A model generated the notes under the pieces. It made no database searches and had not been told where the DNA came from. It saw only the letters and a program-made list of their open reading frames with translations. A stretch of DNA of 64,000 nt from the NCBI GenBank assembly GCA_034770075.1, contig CM068387.1:78245971-78309970 (forward strand). The letters run 5' to 3'. The DNA comes from Aralia elata. Lineage: Eukaryota > Streptophyta > Magnoliopsida > Apiales > Araliaceae. The translations under genes were made by a program, and so were the position numbers. Position 1 is the first letter of the stretch; each line of letters begins with the position of its first letter. This document shows positions 24,932 through 33,256 of the stretch, piece after piece.

Positions 24932-25081
24932 ACAAGTAGAAGTTTACAACTAATATAAGAAAGGAAGTCTGCATTTAGTATTCAGTCCAAAAAGCTCACT
25001 TATTTAACAAGTAGAAGTTTAAAACTAATATAAGAAAGGAAGTTTGCAATTAGTATTCAGTCCCGAAAGCTCACTTATTTA
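24932..25081. repeat. two tandem copies of about 76 bases
   Basis: CAAGTAGAAGTTTACAACTA...AAGCTCACTTATTTA is repeated with a few changes (second copy from about 25008). It lies in the intron of the captured PHS1-like gene, just before the SINE. Confidence 0.85.
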
Positions 25082-25171
25082 GAGAGAAGAGAAAAAGAGG
25101 ATTCCATGGCTTGAACCCTCAAAGTGGCCACCCACCCAGGGGAACACCACTGAGGCACTCAAAGCTAGGTA
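25082..25171 (-). mobile_element. short SINE-like insertion
   Basis: On the minus strand it carries a box-A-like GAGTGCCTCAGTGGT and a box-B-like GGGTTCAAGCC at tRNA-like spacing and ends in a pyrimidine-rich tail. Flanks AAGCTCACTTATTTA and AAGCTCATTTATTTA look like a 15-base target duplication with one mismatch. Only about 90 bases long. Confidence 0.5.
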
Positions 25172-25265
25172 AAAGCTCATTTATTTAAAAAGGAACCATA
25201 CTGGTGTGTGATATATCAAAGTAACTTGGAATCGCTGTGACAATCCGATATTTCAAAAATAAATA

Positions 25266-25309
<44 letters not shown>

Positions 25310-25979
25310 AATAAGAATTTATTAAATTCTTATTAATTGCATGAGTAATTATGTGCAATATGTGGTATTTAGTTGAATGATAATATGTATGTATTGTAAG
25401 TAAATTTTTGAGAATAGTTTATAAAAAGAAGAAAATGATGGAATTTAGCATATTAACATTTTTCATTTTTGCAAGCATGTCTGTAGTATGGTAAATAAAT
25501 AAAATATATATTCGGCATAGTTAAGCAAATTGCTGAAAGCAATTTATGGGAAGAATGAGATGACTAAAATTTAATTATACAAATTGTTGTATATATTATT
25601 AATTAATTGAATATTAATTACTTTAATTTAGTGGGTTCGTCCCATTAAATATGTATTTTATTAAATGGGTTTATTCCATTAAGGAAATAATTTTCGTAAT
25701 TATTATTATAAGTAAATCAAAATTATTTTAATTGATAGTATTAAATGTATTTAATAGCCTCCGTTGTTATCAAAGAAATTTGGTAAGAATATTACCAAAA
25801 GAAGTGAATGTATGTAGTGAATAGATATATATATAAATTATGATATCAAACTATTTTAATATGGTGAAATTATTGCATTAAATAAATTATTTTTATTTAA
25901 TGTATAGTTCCATTTTTTTAGAAAATATTATGTAATACATTTTAATGTATTTATGTATATAATATATATATATGGTATG

Positions 25980-26027
<48 letters not shown>

Positions 26028-26262
26028 GGATATATGTGCTAGCCAAGGAATTAAAAAGGAGTCAGGGAAATAAGAAAAACAAACAAGCTGGGAAATAGAA
26101 ACAGTAACCTTCAAGTGTTAAGCTAAGTCGGCAAAAACTAAAAAGCAGGAGCTGGCCTATTTTTAATTCCTAAGCTCCTTACTCAGCTAAGCTATATTCG
26201 TGATGGACAAGTCAAATGCGTAAGGAGCAAGATAAATGTGTAAGGAGCAAGAATAATGGTGT

Positions 26263-26269
26263 TATAAAT
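26263..26269 (+). promoter_or_regulatory. TATA box of E3 5' LTR
   Basis: TATAAAT is followed by a C-rich leader (CACCCGGCACCACCCCC) and then GA-rich sequence, as expected around a plant LTR transcription start. The same motif is in the other E3 LTR copies. Confidence 0.45.
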
Positions 26270-26945
26270 CCAAAGCCTCCCAATTTAAATTTCGTTTTCT
26301 TCCTGGCAAGTTCCACCCGGCACCACCCCCTCCCAATTCCATCCGATCCTTTTCCTTTTTCCACTCCATTCTGGTTCGGCAAAAGGAGAAAAAGAAGAAA
26401 ACTAGGAAGAAATTAAGGAAGGCTTGGAATTCTGTTGGAATTAAGCAAGTTGAAGGTAAAAACTTCACCTTTTATATTTATTGATCAAGCTATGGCAATT
26501 AAGTTCCTAATGTAATGTATGTTTTGGAAACTAAAAGAATTGGATTGGTTCAAAGTTAGTTAATTAGCTAATGTATATGTAATTTTTCTGTGTAAACAAT
26601 TGGTAGTGGTGAATTAGAAACAAGGAGCATAGTTGTTGTTGTGCGGAGTAATAAGCAAGGCGATTTTGGTTTAAAACATTAACGAATGCTTAAGAAATCT
26701 GTTCAAAATTTTAACGCACGTACCATGTTTGTTAAAAGTCCCAATAGGGATTGTTTTGCTAAAAATTCGAAATTTAGTAAAGTTTATATTAAGGTTATGT
26801 ATATTTATGTTATCTATAGCTAATTGAAAGTCTGGTATGGATTGAATCAAGAGGGAAAAGCATTTTTTAAAGAAAACAATATATTGAAAACAGTGGTGGC
26901 GAGCATTTTCAAGGCCTTGTTTAGACTATTTAAAATGTTCGAATT

Positions 26946-27390
26946 AGGTAGGTTATAATTTTTAAAAATAGTCTACCATGTTATCTATAACATACCCGAA
27001 TTTGGTTATAATCGAATTTACGGTTTGGGAGTTACAGAAATCGCAAAGTGACTAGTTAAGGAGACTGTTGGGCAGCCCCTGCTGCAGGCAGCAACAGCAG
27101 GCGTGCGCGCCGTACTGTGCTGCGCTGCAGCAGGCCGGGCGGGCTATTTTGGCTCCCCATTTGGTCGGCTTAGTTTTTCCAAATTGTGTAGGTTATATTA
27201 TTTAAAAATAGGTGGATATACCACCTATAAAATATTAAAAGTTTGTCATAATTGAATTGGTGGTTTAGAAGTTATTAAATTAGGAAGTAAGGAGCGGGAA
27301 GCAAGAGAGTTGGGCGAACAGCTGCTGCAAGCAGCAGCAGCCGCGCGCAGCGCGCTGCTGGCTTTGCTGCTCTGCAGCAGCCAGGCAGTT
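26946..27390 (+). repeat. diverged internal duplication with CAG/CTG hairpins
   Basis: Two consecutive blocks share the layout TAGGTTATA...TTTAAAAATAG, an AT-rich stretch, an AAGTGACTAGTTAAGGAG-like stretch, then a GC-rich cluster (CAGCCCCTGCTGCAGGCAGC and CAGCTGCTGCAAGCAGCAGC). The clusters are self-complementary and stand out in very AT-rich DNA. Present in all three E3-type LTRs. Confidence 0.6.
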
Positions 27391-27486
27391 GGTATAGTTA
27401 GTTTAGTCCCATTTTTAGCTTTTTGATAATTTTGAGTTTCAACTCATGGAAATAAATTAATGCGTATATATAAAATAATATAATTC

Positions 27487-27521
<35 letters not shown>

Positions 27522-28498
27522 AATTATAAATACATTCGATACATGAAATAAATTAAAATTCACTATGTAAACTTAAGCTTATGTATGAATGCATGATGTA
27601 TTCATGTATTGATGTTACCAAAGCTATTTTGAAGTATTTTGAGCATGAAATTATTTAAAATATAGTAAATTACTAATTTAATAAAGAAATTATATTTATA
27701 AACATACTATATTCCATACTTAGTATGTTTATACCATGACATGGAGATACAATTAAAAACGTAATAGATTTCAAAAGCCATTTGAAATATTATGTCAAAT
27801 AAAAGTTTCAAAAAGATTCTAAACGAAAGATAAACTACAAGTACGTGAAAGAAAATATGATTACGCTATATAACTTCGAGTTACATATAAAGGTAAGAGT
27901 TGTCTATAAAATGGGCCGTAGATGGTTTGAAAACCGAAATCATAATATGCTAAAGCCACGTGAAAACCTTTTTGGCATAAAAAGGTTACGACATGCAAAA
28001 TATTATAAATGAATGCGTAAGGATTTCAAGACGAGAATGAAGGATATTAGAGCGTGGTCTATATGGTTATCTAATATACATACATGAATACATGTTGGGT
28101 GACATGAATGTTTACTAACCATACATGCTATGTGATATAGATATATGGCTAATATGTGCATACATGTGAATATAACTGTGTAGGATTCGTGAAGAGAAGT
28201 TAAACTAAAACTTATATCAATAATCACCGAGCAAGGCAAGTATCCTGATCTTGTTTATTTTTGAGCAAGTATCTCAAATTCTTTTACTTTCAAATAAGTT
28301 CATTTATTTTGAGTAAATATTCTAGCCTTGTTCAATGTAAACAAGTTTTACTAAACTTGTTACTTCAAACTAATGTCTTGCAATTATTCATGAATAATAC
28401 AAAGTTATATAATTTTATTCCAATCAGCTTCGAAAAATCATGAAGGTAAGATCAGATGTACTGGATAAGATTCGGTTTACATTTACAGTTTGATGAAG

Positions 28499-28837
28499 GT
28501 CTAAGCCATTTGTTCCGGCTAGACACAAGATTTGATTATTTCAATTCTTTCGCATTTGAGTCTTGAAATATTTTCAGAATTGATAAAGCTGTTCACCCCC
28601 TTTTGTTTTTGGGATGAACTTCAGACTGAGTAGAACATCCCTAACTTGGGAAATTTTATATTGCGTCCTAGGGACGGTGACGATGAACACAAATGTTGTT
28701 CTATTAGATAGTATTGATCAATACAGGGCATAACGGGCTGATCACCCACCGTGCCCGTAAGACCAGACGGTTCACAGATGGATTTCTGATAGAACCTTTT
28801 CAAGAAAAGAAAAATAACGTTCATGGTCTTGTGACCA
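28499..28837 (+). other. conserved hairpin module of gypsy LTRs, E3 copy
   Basis: In order: H1, arms GTCTAAGCC and GGCTAGAC with one bulged A (28499-28524); H2, CCC/GGG around TAACTT (28639-28650); H3, GTCC/GGAC around TAG (28665-28675); box GGCTGATCACC inside an ACGGGC/GCCCGT stem (28733-28758); H4, TGGTC/GACCA around TTGT (28824-28837). E1, E2 and S1 carry the same series with different arm sequences. It lies before the terminal micro-exon, within a candidate intron. Role unknown. Confidence 0.5.
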
Positions 28838-29044
28838 CTCAGTATCAGAAGTCAGTATATCATTTCAAAAATATAAATGAGTTATACTGTTGTTTAAGAA
28901 TCGTTCAGTTGCTTTACAATATTTATTCTGCTATCAAAGCATATCTCAGAGAGAACATTTATTCCTTGATATACGTGATTATCAATTAGTATTACTTGTT
29001 GAGCAATCAAATGCTCATTCTTGCTTTGAATATAAATGTTTTCA

Positions 29045-29107
29045 GCTAAGCCAGAACGCATAGAAGGGTCCGGAAAGGATAAAGGCAAGGGGAAGCTACA
29101 GGAGTAG
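29045..29107 (+). CDS. conserved LTR terminal micro-exon, E3 5' LTR
   Basis: After AATGTTTTCAG come 20 codons (AKPERIEGSGKDKGKGKLQE) and a TAG. There is no ATG, so this would be a last exon. If the donor-like site at 26455/26456 is joined to this acceptor, the reading frame continues across the junction (KQVE-AKPER); E2 would give LIE-AKVER. The peptide is highly basic. It is not part of gag or pol and lies before the primer site. Function unknown. Confidence 0.5.
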   Translation, partial: AKPERIEGSGKDKGKGKLQE

Positions 29108-29314
29108 TTATAGATGGCTGTTGTAATAGATAGACTTTTGTTTTAAAAATAAAATATCTATCATGTAATAAAGATACTAAAGGTCTTCGTACCTGGGATA
29201 GATACCTCTGATGTAATAAGTATTATTATCTTTTATTATAAGCAGTTTGTATGAATGGTATCGTGTAGCACCAAGTACGGGTTTTAAGTACCCGAATTTG
29301 GGGGCGTCACAGGT

Positions 29315-29326
29315 TGGTATCAGAGC
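29315..29326 (+). other. primer binding site of E3 (initiator Met tRNA)
   Basis: TGGTATCAGAGC starts three bases after the LTR and is complementary to the 3' end of plant initiator Met tRNA. A second identical copy, also preceded by GTCACAGGT, lies at 29493-29504. Confidence 0.9.
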
Positions 29327-29711
29327 TATAAGCACAGTAAGTGCAAAGAACCCCGAGCCTCTCGCTGGTGACTCCCTATTAAAGGAAGGCACCGAAGCCA
29401 GACTCTCCGTAGGGGACGCCGTGAAATCGGTGGCAAGCTGATAGGTACCACTGTGAGGTGTTATGGTTGTAAGCACCATGAAAGTCACAGGTTGGTATCA
29501 GAGCTGTAAGTTAGAAACCTTAGGATGGGACACCTTGGGCTATAACCTTAAGCAAATCAGACAGGAAATAAATAATAAATAACTCATATAGAGTTTAAAG
29601 AAGATGGATTGCGGAAATTCATCAGCAAATGAAATAAAAAGATAACTTAAATGAAATTGTTATTTGTTATGTGTTTATATAACTTAAATGGAGTTATTAA
29701 ACTGTGTGTAG
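29327..29711 (+). other. E3 leader with second primer-site copy
   Basis: No gene. Bases 29486-29504 repeat the LTR end and primer site (GTCACAGGT then TGGTATCAGAGC). The sequence after this second copy (AGAAACCTTAGGATGGG) resembles the E1 and E2 leaders, so about 178 bases including a primer site seem to have been duplicated or inserted. Confidence 0.6.
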
Positions 29712-30317
29712 ATGGCTGGAGTTCTAGAGGGTCATGTAGACATTGAGGAGCAGATAGCTCCGCAGCCAGTAGCTCCACCGCTTGTGCCAGCACCAAGGGA
29801 GGTGATAGTAATAGACTCAGATACAGATGAGGATCCCGAGGAGGGAATATTTATTGCAGAGCTTGATGAGGCCTTAGAAGCCAACTTAGTGGAGGATGCT
29901 AACCATGAGATGGAGAAGGCTTTGGCTCAGCTGGGAGCGATGGTTCATCACTTGATGGGCCAAAATATAGACTTGACTACTAGACTACAGACTTCAGAGA
30001 ATCATGCCCAGTATTGTGAGACTCAGTTACATGAACTGCAGATAGACTTTCATGAGTTGAATAATATCAGAGATGTCGAAATTCAAGAACAACAGATAAT
30101 GGAGGAACAAGTTCGTAATCTCCGGCAGGAATTAAGGAACAATAAGAGAAAGATAGATGCAATGAATCTTGCTTACACGACTTCCATGCATCGTGTACAG
30201 ACTGCAGTTTGGGATTATCCCAACGAGATAGGACAATTTTGCCATTCTATCTCCCGAGCCCGTGTGATAACACTCACTGAGGAAGAACGTGTCGGCACCA
30301 CCTCTGTGGGTCACTAG
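29712..30317 (+). CDS. E3 upstream coiled-coil ORF
   Basis: An intact 201-codon ATG frame precedes gag. The first third is acidic and proline-rich with VIVIDSDTDEDPEEG near residues 50-65. The middle (about 75-165) is rich in heptad-like Leu/Ile and charged residues, for example EEQVRNLRQELRNNKRKID, so probably a coiled coil. It aligns in layout and in the KxKxD block with the E1 ORF interrupted by the E2 LTR. It lacks zinc knuckles or enzyme motifs. Extra ORFs beside gag-pol are known in Tat/Ogre-type plant gypsy elements; I do not know of a described role for this one. It is probably translated from the genomic RNA or a spliced form. Confidence 0.75.
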   Translation: MAGVLEGHVDIEEQIAPQPVAPPLVPAPREVIVIDSDTDEDPEEGIFIAELDEALEANLVEDANHEMEKALAQLGAMVHHLMGQNIDLTTRLQTSENHAQYCETQLHELQIDFHELNNIRDVEIQEQQIMEEQVRNLRQELRNNKRKIDAMNLAYTTSMHRVQTAVWDYPNEIGQFCHSISRARVITLTEEERVGTTSVGH

Positions 30318-30818
30318 TAGGATGTTGACATGATGTAACGATGTTTGGGACTATGTGTATATGTTGTATATATTGTAAATAGTTGGTAATGTAGGTATGA
30401 ACTAGAAATCCCATTTTTTTGCTATAGTAATGGGATATCTTTTGAGAATCCTAACTTGATAATAGTTAAGGATTAAGCTATATATAAGAAATTAGCTAGA
30501 GGGACTAGTAGAAAAGATGTGTACAGAGTTTTACATAGAAGCATGTTTAATATATTATTAAATATGTTTTGAAATGGTTGTGTGTTAAGCCTGGAATGAA
30601 ATTGTTTGACACATTTAATTAGTTTAATAAATAATAATATTATTAAATGAGAAAGAGTAATATATAGCAAATAAAGGCTATAAGCAAAGAAGTGCATGTT
30701 TAACATGAAAATGATGATTAAATATGTTTTGCTTTAAGTATGATTATTAAGCATTGTATCAGAATGCCTTAAAAAAAAAAGAAATTGTTTAATAATAATA
30801 GATTTTATTAAACAGAAA
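30318..30818 (+). other. E3 spacer between upstream ORF and gag
   Basis: AT-rich, no supported gene. It contains a poly-A run (about 30771-30780) shortly before the gag start. Confidence 0.6.
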
Positions 30819-32024
30819 ATGCCACCAAAGTGGAGAGGAAGAGGAATACATAGAACTCAGAGAAATGAAACTGAAGAGTCCGAAACTATGAATAGAAATA
30901 GAAATGAAGCTCAAGAAAATTCGATGCAACAATTTATAGACTTGTTGATGGGAGCTGTCCAGAATAGGAATCCCCCTCAAACCAATGCAAATGTAGATCC
31001 AACAGCAACTCATATCGCTAGCTTCAAAGATTTTAAAACTGTGGGACCTCCGGAGTTTAGAGGAACCACTGAACCTATAGAGGCACAATCTTGGATTAAA
31101 GAGATCGAGAAAGCCTTTGAGATAGCGAGGGTGAACGATGAACAGAAAACGTCATTCGCTGCTTACATGCTAAAAGGAGAGGCAAATTTCTGGTGGGAAG
31201 CAAACAAGACCAGAGCTGGTGCAGGTGTGATTAGTTGGGAAAGGTTTAAAGAGATTTTCTTTGAAAACTATTTCCCTCCTGGTATGCAAAGCAGGATGGA
31301 AGTACGATTTCTGGAACTCAAACAAAATGAGATGACAGTAACACAGTACGCAGCAAAGTTTAATGAGCTGGCACGATTTGCTCCACATCAGGTGGACACT
31401 GAAGAAAGGAAAGCAAGACGATTTGAGCAAGGCTTAAAACCTTGGCTCTACAACAAGTTATCAGTTCTACAGATTGGATCATTTGGTGCGCTCCTTGAAA
31501 AAGCAATAATTGCAGAAGGAGGAAGTGAAGCAATGAGTCTCTTCCATAGAGAAAAGAAAAATAAGGGAAATATGGAAGGAATAGTTAAGATGGAAACAGG
31601 AAGTGGAAGTGGGAAAAGAAAGTGGAACAATACTGGGAATAGGCAGGAAGACATGAAAAAGATGATTGATCAGTGTCGTAATTGCGGGAAAAATCACTCG
31701 GGAATATGTTTGAAAGGAAGGTCGGTGTGTTTTAAATGCAGGCAAGAGGGACATATTGCTCCCAATTGTCCTAATCTGAGGAAGACTTCAGGATGTTTTG
31801 TTTGTGGATCGACCGATCATTTGGCAAAGAATTGCCCAAAGAAGGGTAATGAGGGAGGAAGTGGCAACAAAGAAAATAAAAGTGGAAAGTTGACTATAAC
31901 CGGTTCGACTCCGCCAAATAGAGCTGCCGCAAGGACCTTCAATATGAGGGTCCAAGATACAGTAGCAGCTGGAAATGAAATTTCAGGTACTATTCCGATC
32001 AATTATATAAATATATATGTTTAA
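30819..32024 (+). CDS. gag: E3 Gag polyprotein (intact, pol missing)
   Basis: Gag assembles the virus-like particle and packages the element RNA. The 401-codon frame starts MPPKWRGRGIHRTQR. The capsid region (about residues 65-230) includes FRGTTEPIEAQSWIKEIEKA, ELARFAPHQVDTEERKARRF and FEQGLKPWLYN. The nucleocapsid (about 285-345) has a variant knuckle CRNCGKNHSGIC and two canonical CCHC knuckles, CFKCRQEGHIAPNC and CFVCGSTDHLAKNC. The end (ARTFNMRVQDTVAAGNEISG then NYINIYV) is where the protease would begin; it stops just before the expected DSGAT motif because pol is deleted. An intact Gag without enzymes suggests packaging with enzymes supplied in trans. Confidence 0.9.
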   Translation: MPPKWRGRGIHRTQRNETEESETMNRNRNEAQENSMQQFIDLLMGAVQNRNPPQTNANVDPTATHIASFKDFKTVGPPEFRGTTEPIEAQSWIKEIEKAFEIARVNDEQKTSFAAYMLKGEANFWWEANKTRAGAGVISWERFKEIFFENYFPPGMQSRMEVRFLELKQNEMTVTQYAAKFNELARFAPHQVDTEERKARRFEQGLKPWLYNKLSVLQIGSFGALLEKAIIAEGGSEAMSLFHREKKNKGNMEGIVKMETGSGSGKRKWNNTGNRQEDMKKMIDQCRNCGKNHSGICLKGRSVCFKCRQEGHIAPNCPNLRKTSGCFVCGSTDHLAKNCPKKGNEGGSGNKENKSGKLTITGSTPPNRAAARTFNMRVQDTVAAGNEISGTIPINYINIYV

Positions 32025-32045
32025 AAAAATATTATTCGTTAATAA

Positions 32046-32215
32046 AAGGATAATAATATTATTGTTTCAAAACATGGAATGCCAGTGTCGGTCGTGTTAG
32101 AATAGAATCCGCGTTTTGCGCCAAATTTCTGGGAGAACATTCACGAGCAAGTGGAAGCGCAACTAAGGTTGAATACAATGTATTTTCCTTAAATCGGACG
32201 GACAGAGCGAAGAAA
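32046..32215 (+). pseudogene. E3 integrase remnant
   Basis: A stretch reading IVSKHGMPVSVVLE, a TAG, NPRFAPNFWENIHEQVEAQL and LRLNTMYFP aligns with the E1 integrase segment IVSRHGVPVSIVSDRDPRF...LRLSMAYHP. The catalytic Asp of the DRDPRF block is lost. It shows that the deletion removed everything from protease to mid-integrase. Confidence 0.65.
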
Positions 32216-32464
32216 ACCACAATAATACTTACTTCTAATAAACTTTGCGTATAATAATACTTATCACGCGACTATGGGAACGTTATCTTATAAAGCTTCG
32301 TACGAAAGGAATTGTCAAACGCTATTATGCTAGAACCAGAATTGGTACGAGCAAGCTGCTAAAGAAATCAAGTCGAAGCAACGTGAGAAATAGAGGAAAG
32401 AATGAAGAAAATTACTCGCATAACTTGGGTAGTTTTGTTTTACGATTCCGGGGACGGAATCTTT
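32216..32464 (+). pseudogene. E3 chromodomain-tail remnant
   Basis: No intact frame. Near 32370-32430 a frame reads NQVEAT, a TGA in place of Trp, then EIEERMKK, which resembles the EATWELEDRMKENYP end of the E1 chromodomain. The sequence before it looks scrambled. Confidence 0.45.
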
Positions 32465-32479
32465 ATAAGGGGGGAAGGA
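32465..32479 (+). other. polypurine tract of E3
   Basis: TAAGGGGGGAAGGA precedes the 3' LTR start TGTGACAATCC directly. Confidence 0.8.
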
Positions 32480-32509
32480 TGTGACAATCCGATATTTCAA
32501 AAATAAATA

Positions 32510-32550
<41 letters not shown>

Positions 32551-33218
32551 AATAAGAATTTATTAAATTCTTATTAATTGCATGAGTAATTATGTGCAAT
32601 ATGTGGTATTTAGTTGAATGATAATATGTATGTATTGTAAGTAAATTTTTGAGAATAGTTTATAAAAAGAAGAAAATGATGGAATTTAGCATATTAACAT
32701 TTTTCATTTTTGCAAGCATGTCTGTAGTATGGTAAATAAATAAAATATATATTCGGCATAGTTAAGCAAATTGCTGAAAGCAATTTATGGGAAGAATGAG
32801 ATGACTAAAATTTAATTATACAAATTGTTGTATATATTATTAATTAATTGAATATTAATTACTTTAATTTAGTGGGTTCGTCCCATTAAATATGTATTTT
32901 ATTAAATGGGTTTATTCCATTAAGGAAATAATTTTCGTAATTATTATTATAAGTAAATCAAAATTATTTTAATTGATAGTATTAAATGTATTTAATAGCC
33001 TCCGTTGTTATCAAAGAAATTTGGTAAGAATATTACCAAAAGAAGTGAATGTATGTAGTGAATAGATATATATATAAATTATGATATCAAACTATTTTAA
33101 TATGGTGAAATTATTGCATTAAATAAATTATTTTTATTTAATGTATAGTTCCATTTTTTTAGAAAATATTATTTAATACATTTTAATGTATTTATGTATA
33201 TAATATATATATATTGTA

Positions 33219-33256
<38 letters not shown>

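Larger units (their letters stand above)
25236..29311 (+). mobile_element. E3 5' LTR
   Basis: It starts TGTGACAATCCG and ends GGGGGCGTCACA. It holds an AAT microsatellite (25265-25307), a TA microsatellite (about 25980-26025), a TATAAAT at 26263-26269, a donor-like AAG|GTAAA at 26455/26456, a diverged internal duplication with CAG/CTG hairpins (about 26946-27390), a hairpin module (28499-28837) and the 20-codon frame at 29045-29107. Confidence 0.93.
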
